Positions 23,401 through 33,816 of a stretch of 64,000 nucleotides of DNA are shown here, in pieces. The stretch's first letter is position 1; every line of letters starts with the position of its first letter. The stretch comes from Halicephalobus mephisto (taxonomy: Eukaryota; Nematoda; Chromadorea; Rhabditida; Panagrolaimidae), in the NCBI GenBank assembly GCA_009193035.1, contig SWDT01000077.1:62001-126000 (forward strand), given 5' to 3'. Below the pieces are notes generated by a model. That model saw only the letters and a program-made list of their open reading frames with translations. It had not been told where the DNA came from and ran no database searches. Position numbers and translations under genes: made by a program.

Positions 23401-25776
23401 AATTCTAATCAAGACGCTAATGTTTCTACAGGTATTCGTCTGGCTCTATTTTTTGGGAATTTTGCTCATTTATCGAATTTAAATTTCGAAAATGAAAAAA
23501 ATGTACTTTCTAATATTTCTATTTTCTTATTGTCAATGGAACTAGCTATAACTTTGAAATCGAAAAATGGGATGTTTTCAGCAGAAGGAGTCGAGTTTAA
23601 AGAATTTCAAAATTTGATGAATATTATTGACGTATGTTAATTTTAAATTAAAAAAATTTTAATGAAAATTATTTCAGTGGATTTTGCAAGATTCACGATT
23701 TGAGTACCAGAAGTATTTTTCTAATGTGGATTGTGATGTTTCTGAATCTTCTGTGTTTTTGTTTGCTTTGAATGATCTATGTAAATCTGAAAATCGACGA
23801 CATGTCGCTAATCCGATTTTTAAAATTCCCGAAAATTCTTCAAATGTGGATTTATTGCAGATAATTGAAGATTGTGAAGAAGCTTCGAAATCTCCTGAAA
23901 TAGCGACTGTTTTTTTACAGCAATTTTCAGATGAAAGAAGACAACAATATGAAGATTGGATGTTTAATTTTGGACTTGAAGACAAAATTAAAGAAACAGT
24001 ATCATGTTCGATGTTGAAGGTTTTTTCAAAAGTTATTGGTAAAGTTGAATTATCTCCGAATGTTAGGGATTTTATGCTTTGTGGACATGTATGTGCTATG
24101 CAGTCAATAACGGATGTCCTGGAAAGTGGAAATGATGGATTTTTTGCGGAATTGGCAGCTATTTATTGTTTAAGAATTTTTGATGTTTATGATATTGAAG
24201 TTAAATCAGCAGATTCAACAATTGGATTAGAATGGACAGATTTTTATAAACCAACAGCTATTAGACAAATTATTTCGTGGTTTTATTTGATAAATGGTGA
24301 TAGAAAAGGTTTGTTTTATTGTTTTTAAAATTTAATCAAGTTTTCGATTTATTAATTGTTTTTAAAAAAATTTAATCAAGTTTTCGATTTATTAATTGTT
24401 TTTAAAATTTTTATATTTTTAGTTTATTAATAATTTAAAGAACTTTTAGATTTATCTGATTATTTGGTGAATAAGATTTGTACAGCGTTTATGAAACTTA
24501 ACTATGATGAAATTAAGGATGCTGATATTCCCGATTGGATTTTGAAGAAAGCAGAATCGTGTGAGATATTACAGAAGGGAAATTTGAATAATTATGCGAA
24601 AGTTGGAGCTTCTTTGATTTTGAATAATTCCAGAGACTCTTGTAAATTTGCTGGAGTATATCTTCTGAAAACTTTCATTTTGGATATGTTTCAATTTGAA
24701 AACAAAGCTGAAGAAGATTGGGACGAAGAAGGACCTACAGATGAACAAATTAGAAATGATTCATCATCTTCGAAGGAACAGAAACTTCCATATCTCCTTG
24801 AAGAAGCGTTTTCTTCTAGTTATTTTACTGTTTTACAGAAGTTGATGATGTGGGATTCTTATATTCAATTTCTATCTGAGTTGGATATCCTTTCAAGAGT
24901 ACGGTATGTGATGCATCTTCCAGTAAAGTATTCTGATGAATTTCTGGCTGTTATTTTTGAGTTACTTCCTAGAGAACCGAAAAAGTATTTAAGTAAGTAA
25001 TTACGGTAATTATGGTAATTTTTATGTTTTTTAGAGGAATTTTCATTCAGAGGAAAGTTGGACATAAAGAAGTTGTTTTCTGATCGTTTTGATATCCGTT
25101 ATTCTGAATCTACGACTTTTGAACATTATATATGTAATTTGGTTTTTAGAACATGTACTACTTTGCCATCGATAGTTAGAGATTGGTTTGTTGGATTACC
25201 TAGATCTAAATCTGGTGAAATTTATGATTATGTGAAGAAATATCTGAGTCCGTTATTGATAGCGAGAGAATTGACAGTAACATCAAATATTAAAAAAGGT
25301 CGACTTTCTGTTACTGTAATGCCGGCTGTTAATGAAATTCAAGCAGGATATAAATTTGATGATGCAACGTTATTATTACAAATTTCATTATCAGATGATT
25401 ATCCATTATCTAATCCGACAGTTGAAGCTCAAAGGGCAATTGTGAACAAGGATACCTTGAGAAAATGGCTTCTTCAATTAATTCAATTTTTGAAAAATGA
25501 AAATGGTTTGATGTTGGATGGAATTCTTCAATGGAAAAGAAATATTGATAATCATCTTGATGGAATTGAAGAATGTACTATTTGTATGATGACAGTAAGT
25601 ACTACAAATTATACATTACCAAAAATTAAATGTCGTCAATGTAAGAAAAAATTCCATGGAAATTGCTTAGTAAGTTTTTTTAAATTTTTAATTAAAATAA
25701 TAATTTTTTTTAGTATAAATGGTTCGATACAAGTAATAATCCAACTTGTCCTCTTTGTCGTGCATCATTTTTTTAA
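20488..25776 (+). CDS. ltn1: E3 ubiquitin ligase listerin (ribosome-associated quality control)
   Basis: Listerin ubiquitinates nascent chains on stalled 60S subunits. Eleven exons (20488-20523, 20575-20775, 20823-20927, 21094-21377, 21419-21823, 21866-23002, 23220-23631, 23678-24308, 24450-24992, 25035-25669, 25714-25776) encode 1,483 residues, somewhat shorter than the human protein. The N-terminal conserved segment is present (ASSARAAELLQASGGIGFDAL). A long region of HEAT-like helices follows, then an RWD-type region and a C-terminal RING variant with metal ligands in CTICMM, CRQC, HGNC and CPLC, ending in CRASFF. The start ATG opens the short basic leader MSNKQRRKGNAQ. The 3' end faces the RalGPS gene 56 bp away, and the polyadenylation signals interdigitate. 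Confidence 0.95.
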
Positions 25777-25803
25777 ATTTTTATTTTTTATAGCACCAAA
25801 AAT

Positions 25804-25820
25804 TTTATTTTAAAAATAAA
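25804..25820. terminator. Interdigitated polyadenylation signals of two convergent genes
   Basis: AATAAA on the + strand at 25815-25820 serves listerin. AATAAA on the - strand (TTTATT at 25804-25809) serves the RalGPS gene. Each lies beyond the other, so the two 3' UTRs overlap. Confidence 0.55.
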
Positions 25821-25832
25821 CATGATTAAAAT

Positions 25833-28800
25833 TTAATTATTTATTATTTGAGAAATAATTTGAATCCATTTTTGAGCTATATCGTTTGAGGCAGATTTAA
25901 ATTGAATTATTTGATCATTTGAATGAAGTTCAAAAATATTTTTTGATTGACATTGAATAATATTCCAATTTTGTTTTAGATTAATTATTGATGATGGTTT
26001 AGATTTAAAAATATCTCTATCTGAATTAATATTAAATACAATTGTTTTTTTTTCATATTGTATAAAAAAATAATGTCGAATTTCAACATAAATTCTTTGA
26101 GAATATTTTAAAATAGATGATTTTCCATTTGATTTAATTATTGATTTATGAAGTATACCAACTATAAGAGGTTCAAGATTATTTTTGTTTAATAATAATG
26201 ATTCATTTATTGTTTCATTGAGAGAATTTTTTCTTTGAAATACAGATATTGATCTGGGAGAATTTCTGGATAATCTTAAATAATTAATATCATTAGAAAT
26301 TGGAGAATCTTGAAAATCTGTTTTAAAAAAAGAATCATTGAATACTTGATTAGGACAATCCATACTTTTTCTACTTTCACTTTCATTTCCAAGAAAAAAA
26401 GCATCATTGCAAATCCTATAAAAATCACAAAATTAACCTACAGTAATACAAAATTAAACTTACCCAAATCCAGAAGGATTACCTAAAGATTGGGCTTTTC
26501 TGTGACTTTTGATAAATTTCGGTTTCATCGACGGAGTTAGAGATTTCGTTTTCGTTTCTGTCGTTAACGAATTTCTATGTGGATTCGACGGTGTTCTAAT
26601 TCTGAAGCTAAGATTCGTCAAATACGAAAAAGAAGATCTTTTTGGAGTCGATCCATCTCCTGGTTCAATTTCTAGAGATCTACAGTACAGTCTTTCTTCT
26701 TCAGTTTTGATTTCATTTCTGTCAAAACAAATTGATTCCAAATACCGTTGTAATTCCGGAATAACTTCTAATTCATCTAAAAATCGAAAAAGATGAAAAT
26801 ATGGTAATTTGGGAGATTTTAAAGATAAATTTACTTTTTTTATTTTTGCGTAAAAATTAATAAATTTAAAATTGGAAAAAAATAAATATCTTTAAAAATT
26901 AAAAAGTGGATATTTTTCAAAAAACAAAATCAAGTAATAATCTTCTAGTGGATTTACGACATCCCAAAAATTCAGAATTTCGTGCATTCTGATTTCGAAA
27001 ATTAATTCTCAATTCTAGTCTCAAATTTCAAACCTAAAGTCACAATTAAAAATTAATTTTGAAAACTTTGAATTTCGGTCTTTGAGATTTCATAAATCCA
27101 CTAGACGAAAAACAACTAATTTCGTTTTTTAAAAGTAATATCTATTCTTCAAGGTTTTCAATTTTTTAAAGATATTAATTTCTGATTTCAGGTTCAAAAT
27201 CTATAAGCTTAATTACTATATTTTAGATACTTTTTTAAACTTTAAAGTTGTTAGCTTCCACATTAAGGTTTCATAAAAAATACAAAATCAAAGTAAAATT
27301 TAAAAGTAAAACTCAAAAGTTTGAAGTTATTTAGAGTAAATTTTCGAATAAAACTCAAAAGTTTGAAGTTATTCAGAGTAAATTTTCGAATAAAATACAA
27401 AAGTTTGAAGTTATTTAGAGTGAAATTTCAAAGTAAAACACAATTTTGAAGTTATTTAGAATAAATTTTCGAATAAAACTCAAAAGTTTAAAGTTATTTA
27501 GAGTGAAATTTCAAAGTAAAACTCAAAATTTTGAAATTATTTAAAATAAATTTTTGAATAAAATTCAAAATTTTGAAATTATTTAGAATAAATTTTTGAA
27601 TAAAAACCAACCGTATGAGGAATCCTGGAAACTCGCTATTGTTCTGATCATGGAATCCATGTTCAATTCATGATTGCTCCTTTCTCCAAACGGTGTTTGT
27701 TTCCTTTTCATCACGTTCTGAATAAACATCAAATCCGTCAAGTAAATTCCAATATGTGGAATACATGGTATCTTCCTCGAATCTGTGAATTTTCGAAGTT
27801 GTGACCAGTTGTTTTCGGAAGAAAAAAGATGAAAAAATTTTTCAAACATTGATTTTTCTTTTGTTCCAACTTTCTAAAATTAAATATTTATAAAATTTTA
27901 CAAATTTAAAAAAGTTTAAACTTACATTCCACGTTTTCGAAAGTCGGTAAATTGACTGAGAGAGCAAAGCGGCCACGATTGCGAAACAAGCATGTATATT
28001 GTTCAAAATAATTAGTTTCTTAGAAATCCACAAAAAATGCTCAATTAATTCGGCTCTTTTGTTGGTTTTATCCAACGACAGGATTTCCCTCTGGGTCCAA
28101 AGACAAATCATGTTGAATCTGTAGGTGAATTCAGCGATATTCGGAGCCAATTCGTTTCTGTTTTTATTCGTCCATTCGCCACTGGTTAATTCCTAAAATT
28201 ATGCTAATTTAGATTGTTGCGAAAATTTAAAAAATCATGTAAGAATGATATCGACGAAAATACGGATTGGATGGAGTTTTGATTCGAATTGAAAGGACGA
28301 TCAACGAGGACCGAGTTCACCAACGGGGGGTTCGGGTTCTTTGGAGAAAGCACAGGGTTTTTACAGTAGATTTAGAAGCTTATCGACAGGGAATCACCTA
28401 CAGGGACTTTGGGTTCATTCACAGGAAGTTTTGGAACTTGCTTGAAGGAAATTTAGAAATTTTATTTCAAAGGGATTAGAAATCCAAAAGTTCATATCCA
28501 CAAGAAGTTACATAAGCAACTTTAATTTACTCTCTATCTTCGTAAAAATATTTCTGGAGGGATATAAACTCATCTATATATACAAGGCAACAGAAATGAG
28601 ATCTACGAAAACTCCAATGGAGGATTTCAGAATGAACATCAGCGGAACCCCAGTCGAATCCCGCGTGATGCTAATTTTACACTTCCCATATATCGATTCC
28701 ATATATCCAAAACGAAACTCACTTCTGCGGTTATCTTCTTGAATACTGGCAAGTCCCTGAGAGTCAACTGAGAAGCGAAATCTTCTGGTTTTATTTTCAA

Positions 28801-28897
28801 GATGTCGAAATTGGATTCTTTTTCTTGTTTCCATGTTTCCTGAAAGTTTCATATAAAATAAATGAACTACATACAACAATATACTTACTTTGCTCAT
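25833..28897 (-). CDS. RalGPS-type guanine nucleotide exchange factor (RasGEF + PH)
   Basis: Exchange factor predicted to activate Ral GTPases. Six exons (28897-28889, 28839-28723, 28192-27926, 27873-27612, 26776-26464, 26415-25833) give 516 residues. The RasGEF (CDC25-like) domain starts at about residue 10: FASQLTLRDLPVFKKI, LAPNIAEFTYRFN, IHACFAIVAALLS, then KIPCIPHIGIYLTDL. A Ser/Thr- and Lys-rich linker follows, and the C-terminus resembles a PH domain (HKSIIKSN to IAQKWIQIISQI). The N-terminal REM domain of RalGDS is absent, as in RalGPS. The first exon is only three codons (Met-Ser-Lys). It is divergent from the Skp1-related gene (263 bp) and convergent with listerin. Confidence 0.88.
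26886..27176. mobile_element. Palindromic MITE-like sequence in RalGPS intron 4
   Basis: Left AATATCTTTAAAAATT and TCTAGTGGATTTACG recur inverted on the right as CATAAATCCACTAGACG and TTTTTTAAAGATATT. About 290 bp, noncoding, arms imperfect. Confidence 0.55.
27290..27605. repeat. Intronic tandem repeat, ~45 bp, about 7 copies
   Basis: Units of AAAACTCAAAAGTTTGAAGT and TATTTAGAGTAAATTTTCGA in RalGPS intron 4. Confidence 0.8.
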
Positions 28898-29160
28898 TTA
28901 ATTTCTAGTTATGGAATAAATAAAAAAAATAGAGAAAATCCGGAATTAGCCCGAAAAAGAAACAAGTTCTTCGACTCGAGCTTGGCCAGATAAATCGCGC
29001 GCACTTTGCCGCAGTCGAGTCCTTTTTTGGTTTGTTTGGCTGAACCAGCGTTGCCAGGAGCAATCTTCTTCGAAAACAATGGAATTCTTCTTTATTTTTG
29101 CGTCATTTCAGTTCGAAACACAATGAAAAATGTATTTAATATATGAGATTTACTTTTCAG

Positions 29161-29887
29161 ATGTCGATGAATTCACATTCTATGATTCTGAAGGCTACCG
29201 GAGACGACAAAGGATACGAAATCAGAGTCGACGATCGGGTAATTCAAAGCAGTGTAGTATTGAAAGATTTGATAAGTAAGTTCAGAATTTTATGTGAATT
29301 TTAAAATTGCAAAATTTCGAATATTTGGATTTTTAATTTTTAACATTTTTGATATATGGGTTCTTAATTTTTAAAAACTTTCGATATATGGGTTCTTAAT
29401 TTTTAACATTTTTGATATATAAATTTTTAATTTTTTAACATTTTTGATATGAGTTTTTAGTTTTAAAAACTTTCGATATATGGATTTTTAATTTTTAACA
29501 TTTTTGATATATGAGTTTTCAGATTTAAGCAGTTGTGATGGTCCGGTGAACATTCCGATGACGTCTTCTCATCTCGAAAAAGCTGTCACTTTTTTAAACC
29601 ACTATTCTGGTCCATCTGCTCCGAAAGATCCAGAATTTGAAAGATCTTTCTTTTCTCAGATGTCCGACGATGAACTCGGTGAATTTTCCAGAGCCGTTAA
29701 TTACCTTGACGTCGATCGGTTTATCCAGGCCATTGGGGACTATCTGATTAGTGAAAAACTTGTCTACATGGATTCCAAACAAATGGGGGAATTTCTGAAA
29801 GTTGAAGATGACTTTACTCCAGAAGAACGTCAGCAGATGAAAAACTATCCTTTGGAGTACTTTACTGGGACCAAAATTGATCGATAG
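29161..29887 (+). CDS. skr: Skp1-related protein (SCF ubiquitin ligase adaptor)
   Basis: Bridges cullin-1 and F-box proteins in SCF ubiquitin ligases. Two exons (29161-29275, 29523-29887) give 159 residues, normal for the family. The N-terminal POZ-like part is followed by VNIPMTSSHLEKAVTFLNHY and the C-terminal F-box-binding region KVEDDFTPEERQQMKNYP. The last helices end YPLEYFTG, without the usual long WCxDK motif, so the tail is divergent. The ATG directly follows a TTTTCAG acceptor, suggesting trans-splicing. The exact skr paralogue was not determined. Confidence 0.92.
29330..29522. repeat. Intronic repeat, 35-40 bp units
   Basis: Five units of AACATTTTTGATATATGGGT and TTTTTAATTTTTAAAAACTT in the single intron of the Skp1-related gene. 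Confidence 0.7.
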
Positions 29888-30004
29888 TCGAAAAATATCG
29901 TTTTACTATCGATAAAAGTTGTATTTTTCAAAAATGGTTCGGACGCGAATTTCCAGAACTCAAATTTCTCACAAAATGCTGAAAGTTCCCACTGCACGGG
30001 GTTT

Positions 30005-30328
30005 TCTGAAATCACGTTTAACTGAATGGAATCAACGCATAAGAACTCCTGATAATCATTTCCACATTATCTAATTCTAATTCAGCATAATCGATGACAG
30101 GATTACGATTTAGTAGAAGATTGAATATAACTGAGTTTAATCAACGTGATAATACTTTTTTAACTGGAAACAAACGTGGTCCAAAGATGTTTATTATGTT
30201 CAGTTACGGTCAATTTTTTACTAAATCGTAATCCTGCCGTCGATTATGCTGAATTAGAATTAGATAATGTAGAAATGATTATTAGGAGTTCTTATGCGTT
30301 GATTCCACTCAGTTAAACGTGATTTCAG
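30005..30328. mobile_element. 324-bp MITE with ~110-bp terminal inverted repeats
   Basis: The left arm begins CTGAAATCACGTTTAACTGA and runs to about 30118. The right arm is its reverse complement from about 30217 to 30328, with few mismatches (for example GATAATCATTTCCACATTAT against AATAATCATTTCTACATTAT). Noncoding. The arm family is shared with the element at 17735-18410. Confidence 0.85.
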
Positions 30329-30588
30329 AAGATCTGTATGGATTTCGGAAGATCTGTATGGATTTCGGAAGACGGCAGATGTTTTTAAAAATTCTACTTT
30401 TGTTTATAATAAACGACTTTTTCATAATTGCTTTCATAAAATAATGATAACATTTCACATTTTCCAAAAATAAGAATTTTATTATTGTGTAACTTAACGA
30501 AAATATAAAAAAGCGTTTATTAAATTATAAAAAATATGATTACAACTTTCTTTCCCTGAGGCAATGGAATGAGTTTTGGACTCAGAAA

Positions 30589-31609
30589 ATGGAAAAGTTT
30601 CTAGAATTCCCAACATTGCCTCTAGAGTCAATTTTCAACGAACCAGTAGTCAATTTCGTGAATTCGATCATGTCAGTGACCGGATTCTTCGGAATCGTTA
30701 TTTCAATCTTCGTCTGGTTGATCATCTACTTCAGAAGCCCTCCGGCAATGAACAAGTTCAAATATTTTTTACTTATTTACACATCCTTAAATTTTCTGGT
30801 CGAGATCATTATTGTACTGTATAAACCCACAGGACTAATCCCCTACATGATCATCCTTCCCAGGGGTCTGCTCCCGGACATTGATGCCCGGACTTCGAGA
30901 TTACTGTGGACTTTGTTGTTGAATTTCGGTGCCGGAATTCCGGTCGTATTTTTGATGATGTTAATCGACAGATATTTCGCTATGGTTAATACTACTCTAG
31001 ACCATCTGAAACCCTACCGTAATCCGAATGTTTATCATTTAATTTTTGTTTTTATTTATCTTTCATGTATTTGTGGAATAACTTATTTAATGTTTTTCAC
31101 AAATGCTATGAACACTCCAGAAATAACTGCTTCGATAATCCGGGATTTCATAATTGACGGAGAAGTTTTGCTTCAACTTTATCCTAGTCTCCTGTCAGCG
31201 AATCGGGGAATTCTGTTGTCAAAATTTCCTTATTTATTAATCCCTGTCGTACTGTATATCAGTGTCTTCATTACTGTACTGGTACTCTGTGTACGGAAAC
31301 TTAAAACTTCCATGATTAAATTTTCCAAAAAAAACCAGGGCTAACCATGTCATGTTATTCAGATGCATTCTGTTTCAATGTCTATCAATTACCGTATTCT
31401 TCGTCGTTCCTGTTTTAGTTTTGGTTGCAGCGATCGTCTTCAACCTAGGACAGTACCTAATTTACAGTCCGTTCGCGTTCATCTGGTCCTTCCCCGTTAT
31501 TGATTCTGTCGTAATCATCGCCAGCATCAAACCTTATCGAAATTTCGTAATTACTGTAGGAAAAAAATTCAAACCAACAGAAAACTTAATTAATACTTTT
31601 GTTTCTTGA
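30589..31609 (+). CDS. Str-superfamily seven-TM chemoreceptor, frameshifted
   Basis: Nematode chemosensory GPCR, probably of the Str superfamily (srh/str/sri type). The first open segment (30589-31344) holds about six hydrophobic helices and the LIDRYFAMV motif at the end of TM3. The second (from about 31335 to 31609) holds the last helices and the family's C-terminal PYRNFV motif. The two segments differ by one frame, and the break falls in a run of eight A's at about 31326-31333. An intron cannot bridge them in phase, so the gene is a pseudogene, or the run contains a sequencing error. The coding region has no introns, unusual for this family. Confidence 0.75.
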
Positions 31610-33290
31610 ATAAAGTTATTTTTGAAAAGATCCTATTCTTGAGAGATTACTGTAGGGAGGGTTATGATTTCTTCGATCTTGATGAGTAATTTAAAATTTA
31701 ACAAGTAATTCAACAAAATGGACAAAAAATCGCATCTTGTATGACACGGATGTAAAAGTTTTAAATCTATCTGTTGGATCGTCACTGGGGAATCCGGATC
31801 CGCTTGTAGACGAGAAATATATAAAACAACTTTATGAAGTCAAAGGCACGAGATAAATCACAACTATATCAAAATTATTGCGCAATCTCAAAATCGTCAC
31901 TAATCTGCAATCGTACACCTTCCGTTCGTCCTCAAGGTATTTCGCTTCGGGACCAATACTGTATGGCTTCCACTTAAATAGATTGTGCACAATGAAAAAT
32001 TATCAAAATTAGAAATATTTAAAAAAAATTAATTTCGAAATTGTATAAAATTACGAAATAATCATCATATAACTTACAAGTACACTTACTCGAAGTGGCT
32101 TTTTGGAATGAGTTGTATATCATTCTGTAGCTCTCAAATTATTGATTCCGAATCCGTATTCCATTTTTGTTAAATAATTTTCTGAAGTGAGATAATCAAG
32201 GAAATTTCTAAATTTAGGATTGAGTTTTCTTACATTTCTGATTATTTTTCCGAAAAACGAATGAGATAATTATAATTAATGTAAAAAATTATTAAAATTT
32301 ATTAAATTAAAATAGAAAGTGAACGTTTTCAAAATTGAGTCGCGAAATTTCGAAAAAAAGTAAGGAAGTACTTTTGTGTTTTTCCAAACTTTTGATATAT
32401 GAAATTTCACGTATTTATCTCATTTTCTCGTTCTAAAGTAGCATTTGCCAAAAATGAAATACAGATTCTGAATCAGGATTTTAAGAGTGTTGTGGATACA
32501 TAGTTTTCTATAACAAAGGATATCTTATAGCCGGGATATCTAATATCCAAATTCTACTGTATCAACTTTAGTCTATTTTTAAACTGAAATTACCCGCCAT
32601 TTTTAGCATTTCTAAGACATTCAATATCACATTCAAATTTTGATCTTAATTATTGTGAAATTATTTGTATTATAATTAAGAATATTGATGAATAAAAATT
32701 TTAAAAAGTTACAACATTAAAAAAATACTATTTAACATTTGAAGTTTCTTATTTCATATACAAACGCAAAATGCAATTTTTACACCTGAGTCAATTACGA
32801 TTCTTGATAGCAAAGTAAATTGTTTTTTTTAGATATGAAATGAACTCATAACATTGAAAACCTAATCAGCTACAGTTATCCACAATGCTACATTGACTCT
32901 GAAAGGGTATCGAACCAGGTACATCTCAGATTTGATGATTAACTGTAATTTTTAATTGAAGATAAAATTCAACAAGACAAATAAGGTTTTTTTCTGTTGT
33001 CTTGAGAACTCTAGTAACTAAAGTTGTTTTATTCAACCCCTGAATCAGTTTTACCACAGTATTATCGATTGGGAAATTTTTCCACCATGGTGGTTGTAGT
33101 CAAAGTTTCCAAGTGTCTCGATTTCTGTTCATTTTGTTCTTTATTGATTTTCATGAAATTGAAACCATAAAAATCAGTGTGATTTTCACTGAAGTAAATT
33201 CCTTATTGATTGTAAGAGATTCTGGATTCTTCCCTTAGTTTACAATTGTTAACTGGTCACTTTATTCCAGTAGTCAACAATACAAATTAA
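31610..33290. other. Intergenic region with possible gene relics
   Basis: A short open stretch at about 31690-31855 (+) reads coding-like (DVKVLNLSVGSSLGNPD) but has no start or partner exon. A segment at about 31840-31990 resembles 41390-41550 (both contain ATT-CGCAA-CTCAAAA and a GTATTTC-CTTCG block). On the minus strand it reads WKPYSIGPEAKYLEDE. The rest is AT-rich without a supported gene. Confidence 0.4.
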
Positions 33291-33437
33291 TTAACAACAA
33301 CTCTTCAAGATTTCGTCCGATTCTGTAGCGTCACTTCTCTTTTCCTCTGATTCTGCCTGTGGTTTGGCGCGCAAATTGAGTTTCTGCATTTCCAGGGTTT
33401 TCGTGTTAGAAGTCTTCTCGCTTTTTGCGACATTGAT
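33291..33437 (-). pseudogene. Orphan terminal exon, 48 residues
   Basis: Behind a TTTTTAG acceptor, an open stretch of exactly 49 codons ends with TAA. It has a polar composition rich in Lys, Glu and Ser (KTLEMQKLNLRAKPQ, SDATESDEILKSCC) and its composition reads as coding. No upstream exon in matching phase was found. It lies 380 bp beyond the stop of paralogue B, with a MITE in between. It could be a lost or alternative last exon of that gene, or a relic. Confidence 0.35.
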
Positions 33438-33472
33438 CTAAAAACTAGTCTAACTCGCAACAATAATGTCCC

Positions 33473-33631
33473 TTAACACGTTGACGACAATACGAGTCAT
33501 TTCTGGGTCGTAAGTTGGTGGCACGTTGGGACAATACGACCCAGAAATGAGTCGTAAGAAACGAACGCTAAAAAAACGGCTGGTCCCAATCGGCTGCCAG
33601 CCAAAAACACGCTCGGTCGTCAACGTGTTAA
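33473..33631. mobile_element. piggyBac-like MITE flanked by TTAA
   Basis: A 151-bp element bounded by TTAA on both sides (33473-33476, 33628-33631). Terminal inverted repeats are CACGTTGACGAC and GTCGTCAACGTG. An internal inverted pair is ACGAGTCATTTCTGGGTCGTA and TACGACCCAGAAATGAGTCGT. TTAA target duplication is the hallmark of piggyBac transposons, so family assignment is by established knowledge. Confidence 0.8.
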
Positions 33632-33816
33632 AGAGATATAGATTTGTTTGAATATTTTTAAACTCCCTAAATACAATCTAACAAAATGTAGGAATTGTTA
33701 TTTATCTAAAAAGAGATTCTGTAATATGTTATACAACGTTGCAATTGTATTTTTGACAAAAACATAAACCGCTAGAATACAAATCTACTATTCTATGTCA
33801 AATGCAAATTCTTCGA

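Noticed and set aside
28267..28479. 70-codon frame (+) inside RalGPS intron 2
   Set aside because: No homology signal. The flanking exons on the minus strand splice cleanly over it.
32890..32960. tRNA-like B box (GGTTCGATACC on the minus strand)
   Set aside because: The T-stem does not pair, and no A box, anticodon arm or acceptor stem could be folded around it.
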